The position numbers and the translations under genes were made by a program. Source: Ecdyonurus torrentis (Eukaryota > Arthropoda > Insecta > Ephemeroptera > Heptageniidae). Taken from it: 64,000 nt of DNA. The stretch lies in NCBI GenBank assembly GCA_949318235.1, contig OX439128.1, positions 58,055,709 through 58,119,708 on the forward strand, read 5' to 3'. Position 1 is the first letter of the stretch. The number at the start of each line of letters is the position of its first letter. Of this stretch, positions 43,038 to 53,900 are shown piece by piece. The notes under the pieces were generated by a model, which saw nothing but the letters and a program-made list of their open reading frames with translations, searched no databases and had not been told where the DNA came from.

Positions 43038-45738
43038 TCATTTACTTGATTACATGATTTTTTGTTTACAGATTAAAAACTCGATTATTTCAAAAACTAT
43101 AAGAGTTAAATTTTTTTAAGTAGCACCATTGGATTTGGCGCATTTTTTCACATAAGAATCACTCCTCATTTACTTGATTACATGAACTTTTGTTTACAGA
43201 ATAAAAACTCGATTATCTCAAAAACTATGAGTGTTAAAATTTTTTAAGTAGCACCATTGAATTCTGCGCATTTTTTCACATAAGAATCACTCCTTATTTA
43301 CTTGATTACATGAACTTTTGTTTACAGATTAAAAACTCGATTATCTCAAAAACTATAAGAGATAAATTTTTTTTAATTGCACCATTGGATTTGGCGCATT
43401 TTTTCACATAAGAATCACTCCTTATTTACTTGATTACATGAACTTTTGTTTACAGTATAAAAACTCGATTATCTCAAAAACTATTAGAGTTAAAATTTTT
43501 TAAGTAGCACCATTGGATTCTGCGCATTTTTTCACATAAGAATCACTCCTCATTTACTTGATTACATGAACTTTTGTTTACAGAATAAAAACTCGATTAT
43601 CTCAAAAACTATAAGTGTTAAAATTTTTTAAGTAGCACCATTGAATTCTGCGCATTTTTTCACATAAGAATCACTCCTCATTTACTTTATTACATGAACT
43701 TTTGTTTACAGTATAAAAACTCGATTATCTCAAAAACTATTAGAGTTAAATTTTTCTAATTAGCACCATTAGATTTGCCGCATTTTTTCACATAAGAATC
43801 ACCCCTTATTTACTTGATTACATGAACTTTTGTTTACAGATTAAAAACTCGATTATTTCAAAAACTATAAGAGTTAAATTTTTTTAAGTAGCACCATTGG
43901 ATTTGGCGCATTTTTTCACATAAGAATCAGTCTTCATTTACTTGATTACATGAACTTTTGTTTACAGATTAAAAACTCGATTATTTCAAAAACTATAAGA
44001 GTTAAATTTTTTTAAGTAGCACCATTGGATTTGGCGCATTTTTTCACATAAGAATCACTCCTCATTTACTTGATTACATGAACTTTTGTTTACAGTATAA
44101 AAACTCGATTATCTAAAAAACTATAAGAGTTTAATTTTTCTAATTAGCACCATTAGATTCGCCGCGTTTTTTCACATAAGAATCACTCCTTATTTACTTG
44201 ATTACATGAACTTTTGTTTACAGATTAAAAACTCGATTATCTCAAAAACTATGAGTGTTAAAATTTTTTCAGTAGCACCATTGAATTCTGCGCATTTTTT
44301 CAAATAAGAATCACTCCTCATTTACTTGGTTACATGAACTTTTGTTTACAGATTAAAAACTCGATTATCTCAAAAACTATACAACTTAAAATTTTTTAAG
44401 TACCACCATTGGACTCGGCGCATTTTTTCACATAAGAATCACTTTTTATTTATTTGATTACATGAACTTTTGTTTACAGATTAAAAACTCGATTATCTCA
44501 AAAACTATAAGAGTTAAAATTTTTTAATTAGCACAATTAGATTCGCCGCATTTTTTCACATAAGAATCACTCCTTATTTACTTGATTACATAAACTTTTG
44601 TTTACAGATTAAAAACTCGATTATTTCAAAAACTATAAGAGTTAAATTTTTTTTAAGTAGCACCATTGGATTTGGCGCATTTTTTCACATAAGAATCAGT
44701 CTTCATTTACTTGATTACATGAACTTTTGTTTACAGATTAAAAACTCGATTATTTCAAAAACTATAAGAGTTAAATTTTTTTAAGTAGCACCATTGGATT
44801 TGGCGCATTTTTTCACATAAGAATCACTCCTCATTTACTTGATTACATGAACTTTTGTTTACAGAATAAAAACTCGATTATCTCAAAAACTATGAGTGTT
44901 AAAATTTTTTAAGTAGCACCATTGAATTCTGCGCATTTTTTCACATAAGAATCACTCCTTATTTACTTGATTACATAAACTTTTGTTTACAGATTAAAAA
45001 CTCGATTATCTCAAAAAATATAAGAGATAAATTTTTTTTAATTGCACCATTGGATTTGGCGCATTTTTTCACATAAGAATCACTACTTATTTACTTGATT
45101 ACATGAACTTTTGTTTACAGTATAAAAACTCGATTATCTCAAAAACTATTAGAGTTAAAATTTTTTAAGTAGCACCATTGGATTCTGCGCATTTTTTCAC
45201 ATAAGAATCACTCCTCATTTACTTGATTACATGAACTTTTGTTTACAGAATAAAAACTCGATTATCTCAAAAACTATAAGTGTTAAAATTTTTGAAGTAG
45301 CACCATTGAATTCTGCGCATTTTTTCACATAAGAATCACTCCTCATTTACTTGATTACATGAACTTTTGTTTACAGTATAAAAACTCGATTATCTCAAAA
45401 ACTATTAGAGTTAAATTTTTCTAATTAGCACCATTAGATTTGCCGCATTTTTTCACATAAGAATCACTCCTTATTTACTTGATTACATGAACTTTTGTTT
45501 ACAGTATAAAAACTCGATTATCTCAAAAACTATTAGAGTTAAATTTTTCTAATTAGCACCATTAGATTTGCCGCATTTTTTCACATAAGAATCACTCCTT
45601 ATTTACTTGATTACATGAACTTTTGTTTACAGTATAAAAACTCGATTATCTCAAAAACTATGAGTGTTAAAATTTTTTAAGTAGCACCATTGAATTCTGC
45701 GCATTTTTTCACATAAGAATCACTCCTTATTTACTTGA
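43038..45738. repeat. HOR block repeated at 3074-bp offset
   Basis: The part from about 42562 to 44375 recurs at about 45636 to 47450 (24 monomers later), sharing TTTACTTTATTAC, CACCCCTTATT and ATCTAAAAAAC. The remainder holds I-J-A1-A2-B-C-D-E and then two F monomers in a row (45367 and 45495), followed by an F/B fusion. The A1 at 44590 and the C at 44975 have ACATAAAC, which removes the ATG. Confidence 0.8.
44334..44461 (+). repeat. Monomer type I, reference copy
   Basis: I is the most divergent type: CTATACAACTTAAAATTTT, AAGTACCACC instead of AAGTAGCACC, TTGGACTCGGCGC, and an ending CACTTTTTATTTATTTG. It always lies between H and J when the HOR is intact. Confidence 0.87.
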
Positions 45739-45998
45739 TTACATGAACTTTTGTTTACAGATTAAAAACTCGATTATCTCAAAAACTATAAGAGATAAAT
45801 TTTTTTTAATTGCACCATTGGACTCGGCGCATTTTTTCACATAAGAATCACTTTTTATTTATTTGATTACATGAACTTTTGTTTACAGATTAAAAACTCG
45901 ATTATCTCAAAAACTATAAGAGTTAAAATTTTTTAATTAGCACCATTAGATTCGCCGCTTTTTTTCACATAAGAATCACTCCTTATTTACTTGATTAC

Positions 45999-46127
45999 AT
46001 GAACTTTTGTTTACAGATTAAAAACTCGATTATTTCAAAAACTATAAGAGTTAAATTTTTTTTAAGTAGCACCATTGGATTTGGCGCATTTTTTCACATA
46101 AGAATCAGTCTTCATTTACTTGATTAC
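45999..46127 (+). repeat. Monomer type A1 (129 bp), reference copy
   Basis: A1 has ATT at m19-m21, TTATTTC instead of TTATCTC around m32-m38, and an eight-T tract. It then reads AAGTAGCACC and TTGGATTTGGCGC, and ends with CAGTCTTC where other types have CACTCC. The eighth T makes it 129 bp, exactly 43 codons. The m1 frame therefore stays open into the next monomer, which produces the repeated 64-residue open frames. The second A of the HOR (46896) has seven Ts and is 128 bp. Confidence 0.88.
46007..46014 (+). promoter_or_regulatory. Forkhead-like motif TTGTTTAC, one example of about 500
   Basis: m9-m16 of nearly every monomer is TTGTTTAC, the core bound by forkhead-family (FOXO/DAF-16 type) factors. 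The match is seen directly. Binding is not shown, and an 8-base AT-rich match can be chance that the repeat then multiplied. Exceptions are TTGTTTTC near 52412, 55612, 58559 and 61759. Confidence 0.3.
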
Positions 46128-46255
46128 ATGAACTTTTGTTTACAGATTAAAAACTCGATTATTTCAAAAACTATAAGAGTTAAATTTTTTTAAGTAGCAC
46201 CATTGGATTTGGCGCATTTTTTCACATAAGAATCACTCCTCATTTACTTGATTAC
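46128..46255 (+). repeat. Monomer type A2, reference copy
   Basis: A2 is like A1 in carrying ATT, TTATTTC and TTGGATTTGGCGC. It has a seven-T tract (128 bp) and the standard CACTCCTC ending. It almost always follows an A1/A monomer that ends in CAGTCTTC, so A-A2 behaves as a dimer module. Confidence 0.87.
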
Positions 46256-46383
46256 ATGAACTTTTGTTTACAGAATAAAAACTCGATTATCTCAAAAACT
46301 ATGAGTGTTAAAATTTTTTAAGTAGCACCATTGAATTCTGCGCATTTTTTCACATAAGAATCACTCCTTATTTACTTGATTAC
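46256..46383 (+). repeat. Monomer type B, reference copy
   Basis: B has AAT at m19-m21, so GAATAAAAAC contains AATAAA. It also has CTATGAGTGTT, AAAATTTTTTAAGTAGC and TTGAATTCTGCGC, which contains an EcoRI site, and it ends CACTCCTT. It follows A2 in the canonical order. Confidence 0.87.
46274..46279 (+). other. AATAAA hexamer in type B (also E)
   Basis: Types B and E carry AAT at m19-m21, giving AATAAA, the canonical eukaryotic poly(A) signal. It lies at the same monomer position as the TATA-like motif of D, F and G. No GT-rich downstream element is evident. Confidence 0.22.
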
Positions 46384-46511
46384 ATGAACTTTTGTTTACA
46401 GATTAAAAACTCGATTATCTCAAAAACTATAAGAGATAAATTTTTTTTAATTGCACCATTGGATTTGGCGCATTTTTTCACATAAGAATCACTCCTTATT
46501 TACTTGATTAC
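46384..46511 (+). repeat. Monomer type C, reference copy
   Basis: C has ATT at m19-m21, TTATCTC, and an eight-T tract followed by AATTGCACC instead of AAGTAGCACC, so it stays at 128 bp. It then has TTGGATTTGGCGC. Subtypes differ at GAGTT versus GAGATAAA and at TGCACC versus TGCATC. The TGCATC form is common in 1-14829 and in the 16-22 kb region. Confidence 0.86.
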
Positions 46512-46639
46512 ATGAACTTTTGTTTACAGTATAAAAACTCGATTATCTCAAAAACTATTAGAGTTAAAATTTTTTAAGTAGCACCATTGGATTCTGCGCA
46601 TTTTTTCACATAAGAATCACTCCTCATTTACTTGATTAC
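46512..46639 (+). repeat. Monomer type D, reference copy
   Basis: D has TAT at m19-m21, giving TATAAAAAC. It also has CTATTAGAGTT, AAAATTTTTTAAGTAGC and TTGGATTCTGCGC. In 1-14829 and 16-22 kb some D copies read CTGAGC instead of CTGCGC, which marks a sublineage. Confidence 0.86.
46530..46537 (+). promoter_or_regulatory. TATA-like motif TATAAAAA in type D (also F and G)
   Basis: Types D, F and G carry TAT at m19-m21, giving TATAAAAA, a full match to the TATA consensus TATAWAAR. No initiator or start site at a fitting distance was recognised, so function is only a possibility. Confidence 0.22.
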
Positions 46640-46767
46640 ATGAACTTTTGTTTACAGAATAAAAACTCGATTATCTCAAAAACTATAAGTGTTAAAATTT
46701 TTTAAGTAGCACCATTGAATTCTGCGCATTTTTTCACATAAGAATCACTCCTCATTTACTTTATTAC
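46640..46767 (+). repeat. Monomer type E, reference copy
   Basis: E has AAT at m19-m21 (AATAAA present), CTATAAGTGTT, AAAATTTTTTAAGTAGC and TTGAATTCTGCGC with an EcoRI site, and it ends CACTCCTC. It differs from B mainly at ATAAGTG versus ATGAGTG and in the last base of the CACTCC motif that follows. Confidence 0.86.
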
Positions 46768-46895
46768 ATGAACTTTTGTTTACAGTATAAAAACTCGATT
46801 ATCTCAAAAACTATTAGAGTTAAATTTTTCTAATTAGCACCATTAGATTTGCCGCATTTTTTCACATAAGAATCACCCCTTATTTACTTGATTAC
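46768..46895 (+). repeat. Monomer type F, reference copy
   Basis: F has TAT at m19-m21, CTATTAGAGTT, AAATTTTTCTAATTAGC (the T tract is interrupted by C) and TTAGATTTGCCGC. Many other copies have TTAGATTCGCCGC. This copy ends CACCCCTT, a variant shared by several copies after 43.8 kb and useful as a lineage marker. Confidence 0.86.
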
Positions 46896-47151
46896 ATGAA
46901 CTTTTGTTTACAGATTAAAAACTCGATTATTTCAAAAACTATAAGAGTTAAATTTTTTTAAGTAGCACCATTGGATTTGGCGCATTTTTTCACATAAGAA
47001 TCAGTCTTCATTTACTTGATTACATGAACTTTTGTTTACAGATTAAAAACTCGATTATTTCAAAAACTATAAGAGTTAAATTTTTTTAAGTAGCACCATT
47101 GGATTTGGCGCATTTTTTCACATAAGAATCACTCCTCATTTACTTGATTAC
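46896..47151 (+). repeat. Second A-A2 dimer of the 13-mer
   Basis: Two monomers (46896 and 47024) repeat the A-A2 module after F. The first has only seven Ts, so this dimer does not give a long open frame. Copies elsewhere that read AAGAGCTAAA mark a sublineage found near 2.4, 6.1, 16.5 and 25.5 kb, among other places. Confidence 0.86.
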
Positions 47152-47279
47152 ATGAACTTTTGTTTACAGTATAAAAACTCGATTATCTAAAAAACTATAA
47201 GAGTTTAATTTTTCTAATTAGCACCATTAGATTCGCCGCGTTTTTTCACATAAGAATCACTCCTTATTTACTTGATTAC
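47152..47279 (+). repeat. Monomer type G, reference copy
   Basis: G has TAT at m19-m21, ATAAGAGTTTAATTTTTC, AATTAGC and TTAGATTCGCCGCG. The G in place of A after CCGC gives GCGTTTTTTCAC. This copy also has ATCTAAAAAAC in place of ATCTCAAAAAC, a variant limited to copies after about 44 kb. Confidence 0.86.
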
Positions 47280-47407
47280 ATGAACTTTTGTTTACAGATT
47301 AAAAACTCGATTATCTCAAAAACTATGAGTGTTAAAATTTTTTCAGTAGCACCATTGAATTCTGCGCATTTTTTCAAATAAGAATCACTCCTCATTTACT
47401 TGGTTAC
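47280..47407 (+). repeat. Monomer type H, reference copy
   Basis: H has ATT at m19-m21, CTATGAGTGTT, AAAATTTTTTCAGTAGC (CAG instead of AAG) and TTGAATTCTGCGC. It is one of the few types with TTTTTTCAAATAAG instead of TTTTTTCACATAAG. It ends TTTACTTGG, so the next monomer starts after TGGTTAC. Confidence 0.87.
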
Positions 47408-47535
47408 ATGAACTTTTGTTTACAGATTAAAAACTCGATTATCTCAAAAACTATAAGAGATAAATTTTTTTTAATTGCACCATTGGACTCGGCGCATTTT
47501 TTCACATAAGAATCACTTTTTATTTATTTGATTAC
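47408..47535 (+). repeat. C/I chimeric monomer
   Basis: The first part is type C (ATAAGAGATAAA, eight Ts, AATTGCACC) and the last part is type I (TTGGACTCGGCGC, then CACTTTTTATTTATTTG). The join lies in the shared CACCATTGGA stretch. The same chimera occurs in the monomers starting near 42028, 42669 and 45743. It probably arose once and was spread by later duplications. Confidence 0.85.
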
Positions 47536-47663
47536 ATGAACTTTTGTTTACAGATTAAAAACTCGATTATCTCAAAAACTATAAGAGTTAAAATTTTTTA
47601 ATTAGCACCATTAGATTCGCCGCTTTTTTTCACATAAGAATCACTCCTTATTTACTTGATTAC
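47536..47663 (+). repeat. Monomer type J, reference copy
   Basis: J has ATT at m19-m21, ATAAGAGTT, AAAATTTTTTAATTAGC and TTAGATTCGCCGC. This copy has GCCGCTTTTTTTCAC where most J copies have GCCGCATTTTTTCAC. The variant is shared with copies near 42.24, 42.88 and 45.95 kb. J closes the HOR and is followed by A1. Confidence 0.86.
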
Positions 47664-48352
47664 ATGAACTTTTGTTTACAGATTAAAAACTCGATTATTT
47701 CAAAAACTATAAGAGTTAAATTTTTTTTAAGTAGCACCATTGGATTTGGCGCATTTTTTCACATAAGAATCAGTCTTCATTTACTTGATTACATGAACTT
47801 TTGTTTACAGATTAAAAACTCGATTATTTCAAAAACTATAAGAGTTAAATTTTTTTAAGTAGCACCATTGGATTTGGCGCATTTTTTCACATAAGAATCA
47901 CTCCTCATTTACTTGATTACATGAACTTTTGTTTACAGAATAAAAACTCGATTATCTCAAAAACTATGAGTGTTAAAATTTTTTAAGTAGCACCATTGAA
48001 TTCTGCGCATTTTTTCACATAAGAATCACTCCTTATTTACTTGATTACATGAACTTTTGTTTACAGATTAAAAACTCGATTATCTCAAAAACTATAAGAG
48101 ATAAATTTTTTTTAATTGCACCATTGGATTTGGCGCATTTTTTCACATAAGAATCACTCCTTATTTACTTGATTACATGAACTTTTGTTTACAGTATAAA
48201 AACTCGATTATCTCAAAAACTATTAGAGTTAAAATTTTTTAAGTAGCACCATTGGATTCTGCGCATTTTTTCACATAAGAATCACTCCTCATTTACTTGA
48301 TTACATGAACTTTTGTTTACAGAATAAAAACTCGATTATCTCAAAAACTATA

Positions 48353-49633
48353 AGTGTTAAAATTTTTTAAGTAGCACCATTGAATTCTGCGCATTTTTTC
48401 ACATAAGAATCACTCCTCATTTACTTTATTACATGAACTTTTGTTTACAGTATAAAAACTCGATTATCTCAAAAACTATTAGAGTTAAATTTTTCTAATT
48501 AGCACCATTAGATTTGCCGCATTTTTTCACATAAGAATCACCCCTTATTTACTTGATTACATGAACTTTTGTTTACAGATTAAAAACTCGATTATTTCAA
48601 AAACTATAAGAGTTAAATTTTTTTAAGTAGCACCATTGGATTTGGCGCATTTTTTCACATAAGAATCAGTCTTCATTTACTTGATTACATGAACTTTTGT
48701 TTACAGATTAAAAACTCGATTATTTCAAAAACTATAAGAGTTAAATTTTTTTAAGTAGCACCATTGGATTTGGCGCATTTTTTCACATAAGAATCACTCC
48801 TCATTTACTTGATTACATGAACTTTTGTTTACAGTATAAAAACTCGATTATCTAAAAAACTATAAGAGTTTAATTTTTCTAATTAGCACCATTAGATTCG
48901 CCGCGTTTTTTCACATAAGAATCACTCCTTATTTACTTGATTACATGAACTTTTGTTTACAGATTAAAAACTCGATTATCTCAAAAACTATGAGTGTTAA
49001 AATTTTTTCAGTAGCACCATTGAATTCTGCGCATTTTTTCAAATAAGAATCACTCCTCATTTACTTGGTTACATGAACTTTTGTTTACAGATTAAAAACT
49101 CGATTATCTCAAAAACTATACAACTTAAAATTTTTTAAGTACCACCATTGGACTCGGCGCATTTTTTCACATAAGAATCACTTTTTATTTATTTGATTAC
49201 ATGAACTTTTGTTTACAGATTAAAAACTCGATTATCTCAAAAACTATAAGAGTTAAAATTTTTTAATTAGCACAATTAGATTCGCCGCATTTTTTCACAT
49301 AAGAATCACTCCTTATTTACTTGATTACATAAACTTTTGTTTACAGATTAAAAACTCGATTATTTCAAAAACTATAAGAGTTAAATTTTTTTTAAGTAGC
49401 ACCATTGGATTTGGCGCATTTTTTCACATAAGAATCAGTCTTCATTTACTTGATTACATGAACTTTTGTTTACAGATTAAAAACTCGATTATTTCAAAAA
49501 CTATAAGAGTTAAATTTTTTTAAGTAGCACCATTGGATTTGGCGCATTTTTTCACATAAGAATCACTCCTCATTTACTTGATTACATGAACTTTTGTTTA
49601 CAGAATAAAAACTCGATTATCTCAAAAACTATG
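48353..49633. repeat. 1281-bp (10-monomer) unit, copy 1
   Basis: This repeats at 49634-50914, and the match runs to 49698/50979. One mismatch was seen: ACTCGATTA at 49102 against ACTCAATTA at 50383. The unit is the 13-mer lacking C, D and E. Confidence 0.84.
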
Positions 49634-50914
49634 AGTGTTAAAATTTTTTAAGTAGCACCATTGAATTCTGCGCATTTTTTCACATAAGAATCACTCCTCA
49701 TTTACTTTATTACATGAACTTTTGTTTACAGTATAAAAACTCGATTATCTCAAAAACTATTAGAGTTAAATTTTTCTAATTAGCACCATTAGATTTGCCG
49801 CATTTTTTCACATAAGAATCACCCCTTATTTACTTGATTACATGAACTTTTGTTTACAGATTAAAAACTCGATTATTTCAAAAACTATAAGAGTTAAATT
49901 TTTTTAAGTAGCACCATTGGATTTGGCGCATTTTTTCACATAAGAATCAGTCTTCATTTACTTGATTACATGAACTTTTGTTTACAGATTAAAAACTCGA
50001 TTATTTCAAAAACTATAAGAGTTAAATTTTTTTAAGTAGCACCATTGGATTTGGCGCATTTTTTCACATAAGAATCACTCCTCATTTACTTGATTACATG
50101 AACTTTTGTTTACAGTATAAAAACTCGATTATCTAAAAAACTATAAGAGTTTAATTTTTCTAATTAGCACCATTAGATTCGCCGCGTTTTTTCACATAAG
50201 AATCACTCCTTATTTACTTGATTACATGAACTTTTGTTTACAGATTAAAAACTCGATTATCTCAAAAACTATGAGTGTTAAAATTTTTTCAGTAGCACCA
50301 TTGAATTCTGCGCATTTTTTCAAATAAGAATCACTCCTCATTTACTTGGTTACATGAACTTTTGTTTACAGATTAAAAACTCAATTATCTCAAAAACTAT
50401 ACAACTTAAAATTTTTTAAGTACCACCATTGGACTCGGCGCATTTTTTCACATAAGAATCACTTTTTATTTATTTGATTACATGAACTTTTGTTTACAGA
50501 TTAAAAACTCGATTATCTCAAAAACTATAAGAGTTAAAATTTTTTAATTAGCACAATTAGATTCGCCGCATTTTTTCACATAAGAATCACTCCTTATTTA
50601 CTTGATTACATAAACTTTTGTTTACAGATTAAAAACTCGATTATTTCAAAAACTATAAGAGTTAAATTTTTTTTAAGTAGCACCATTGGATTTGGCGCAT
50701 TTTTTCACATAAGAATCAGTCTTCATTTACTTGATTACATGAACTTTTGTTTACAGATTAAAAACTCGATTATTTCAAAAACTATAAGAGTTAAATTTTT
50801 TTAAGTAGCACCATTGGATTTGGCGCATTTTTTCACATAAGAATCACTCCTCATTTACTTGATTACATGAACTTTTGTTTACAGAATAAAAACTCGATTA
50901 TCTCAAAAACTATG
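49634..50914. repeat. 1281-bp (10-monomer) unit, copy 2
   Basis: This is the partner of the preceding unit and overlaps the start of the 6147-bp duplication. The ACTCAATTA change at 50383 is inherited at 56530, so the 6147-bp duplication came after this one. Confidence 0.84.
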
Positions 50915-53900
50915 AGTGTTAAAATTTTTTAAGTAGCACCATTGAATTCTGCGCATTTTTTCACATAAGAATCACTCCTTATTTACTTGATTACATGAAC
51001 TTTTGTTTACAGATTAAAAACTCGATTATCTCAAAAACTATAAGAGATAAATTTTTTTTAATTGCACCATTGGATTTGGCGCATTTTTTCACATAAGAAT
51101 CACTACTTATTTACTTGATTACATGAACTTTTGTTTACAGTATAAAAACTCGATTATCTCAAAAACTATTAGAGTTAAAATTTTTTAAGTAGCACCATTG
51201 GATTCTGCGCATTTTTTCACATAAGAATCACTCCTCATTTACTTGATTACATGAACTTTTGTTTACAGAATAAAAACTCGATTATCTCAAAAACTATAAG
51301 TGTTAAAATTTTTTAAGTAGCACCATTGAATTCTGCGCATTTTTTCACATAAGAATCACTCCTCATTTACTTGATTACATGAACTTTTGTTTACAGTATA
51401 AAAACTCGATTATCTCAAAAACTATTAGAGTTAAATTTTTCTAATTAGCACCATTAGATTTGCCGCATTTTTTCACATAAGAATCACTCCTTATTTACTT
51501 GATTACATGAACTTTTGTTTACAGATTAAAAACTCGATTATTTCAAAAACTATAAGAGTTAAATTTTTTTAAGTAGCACCATTGGATTTGGCGCATTTTT
51601 TCACATAAGAATCAGTCTTCATTTACTTGATTACATGAACTTTTGTTTACAGATTAAAAACTCGATTATTTCAAAAACTATAAGAGTTTAATTTTTCTAA
51701 TTAGCACCATTAGATTCGCCGCGTTTTTTCACATAAGAATCACTCCTTATTTACTTGATTACATGAACTTTTGTTTACAGATTAAAAACTCGATTATCTC
51801 AAAAACTATGAGTGTTAAAATTTTTTCAGTAGCACCATTGAATTCTGCGCATTTTTTCAAATAAGAATCACTCCTCATTTACTTGGTTACATGAACTTTT
51901 GTTTACAGATTAAAAACTCTAATATCTCAAAAACTATACAACTTAAAATTTTTTAAGTACCACCATTGGACTCGGCGCATTTTTTCACATAAGAATCACT
52001 TTTTATTTATTTGATTACATGAACTTTTGTTTACAGATTAAAAACTCGATTATCTCAAAAACTATAAGAGTTAAAATTTTTTAATTAGCACCATTAGATT
52101 CGCCGCATTTTTTCACATAAGAATCACTCCTTATTTACTTGATTACATGAACTTTTGTTTACAGATTAAAAACTCGATTATTTCAAAAACTATAAGAGTT
52201 AAATTTTTTTTAAGTAGCACCATTGGATTTGGCGCATTTTTTCACATAAGAATCAGTCTTCATTTACTTGATTACATGAACTTTTGTTTACAGATTAAAA
52301 ACTCGATTATTTCAAAAACTATAAGAGTTAAATTTTTTTAAGTAGCACCATTGGATTTGGCGCATTTTTTCACATAAGAATCACTCCTCATTTACTTGAT
52401 TACATGAACTTTTGTTTTCAGAATAAAAACTCAATTATCTCAAAAACTATGAGTGTTAAAATTTTTTAAGTAGCACCATTGAATTCTGCGCATTTTTTCA
52501 CATAAGAATCACTCCTTATTTACTTGATTACATGAACTTTTGTTTACAGATTAAAAACTCGATTATCTCAAAAACTATAAGAGTTAAATTTTTTTTAATT
52601 GCACCATTGGATTTGGCGCATTTTTTCACATAAGAATCACTCCTTATTTACTTGATTACATGAACTTTTGTTTACAGTATAAAAACTCGAATATCTCAAA
52701 AACTATTAGAGTTAAAATTTTTTAAGTAGCACCATTGGATTCTGCGCATTTTTTCACATAAGAATCACTCCTCATTTACTTGATTACATGAACTTTTGTT
52801 TACAGAATAAAAACTCGATTATCTCAAAAACTATAAGTGTTAAAATTTTTTAAGTAGCACCATTGAATTCTGCGCATTTTTTCACATAAGAATCACTCCT
52901 CATTTACTTGATTACATGAACTTTTGTTTACAGTATAAAAACTCGATTATCTCAAAAACTATAAGAGTTTAATTTTTCTAATTAGCACCATTAGATTCGC
53001 CGCGTTTTTTCACATAAGAATCACTCCTTATTTACTTGATTACATGAACTTTTGTTTACAGATTAAAAACTCGATTATTTCAAAAACTATAAGAGTTAAA
53101 TTTTTTTAAGTAGCACCATTGGATTTGGCGCATTTTTTCACATAAGAATCAGTCTTTATTTACTTGATTACATGAACTTTTGTTTACAGATTAAAAACTC
53201 GATTATTTCAAAAACTATAAGAGTTAAATTTTTTTAAGTAGCACCATTGGATTTGGCGCATTTTTTCACATAAGAATCACTCCTCATTTACTTGATTACA
53301 TGAACTTTTGTTTACAGTATAAAAACTCGATTATCTCAAAAACTATGAGTGTTAAAATTTTTTAAGTACCACCATTGAATTCTGCGCATTTTTTCACATA
53401 AGAATCACTCCTTATTTACTTGATTACATGAACTTTTGTTTACAGATTAAAAACTCGATTATCTCAAAAACTATAAGAGTTAAATTTTTTTTAATTGCAC
53501 CATTGGATTTGGCGCATATTTTCACATAAGAATCACTCCTTATTTACTTGATTACATGAACTTTTGTTTACAGTATAAAAACTCGATTATTTCAAAAACT
53601 ATAAGAGTTAAATTTTTTTTATTAGCACCATTAGATTCGCCGCGTTTTTTCACATAAGAATCACTACTTATTTACTTGATTACATGAACTTTTGTTTACA
53701 GATTAAAAAGTCGATTATTTCAAAAACTATAAGAGTTAAGTTTTTTTAAGTAGCACCATTGGATTTGGCGCATTTTTTCACATAAGAATCAGTCTTCATT
53801 TACTTGATTACATGAACTTTTGTTTACAGATTAAAAACTCGATTATTTCAAAAACTATAAGAGTTAAATTTTTTTAAGTAGCACCATTGGATTTGGCGCA

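Larger units (their letters stand above)
45739..47403. repeat. 1665-bp HOR unit, tandem copy 1
   Basis: This is a direct tandem pair with 47404-49068. The match extends to 47455/49120, and no internal mismatch was seen. It starts inside the C/I chimera, so the second copy begins in the chimera that replaced the I monomer. Confidence 0.87.
45999..47663 (+). repeat. Reference higher-order repeat, 13 monomers, 1665 bp
   Basis: This is the clearest example of the basic HOR. It reads A1-A2-B-C-D-E-F-A-A2-G-H-I-J, here with a C/I chimera in the I slot. Twelve monomers are 128 bp and A1 is 129 bp, giving 1665 bp. The following unit at 47664-49328 has the same order with a normal I, then begins again with A1 at 49329. 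The order is also recognisable, with blocks gained or lost, in the rest of the window. For example, A1 at 7701 is preceded by A-A2-G-H-I-J from 6934. The type names are mine, chosen for this description. Confidence 0.9.
47404..49068. repeat. 1665-bp HOR unit, tandem copy 2
   Basis: This repeats copy 1. It is followed by a normal I monomer (CTATACAACTT, AAGTACCACC) at 49072, showing that the outer HOR was intact where the exchange resolved. Confidence 0.87.
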
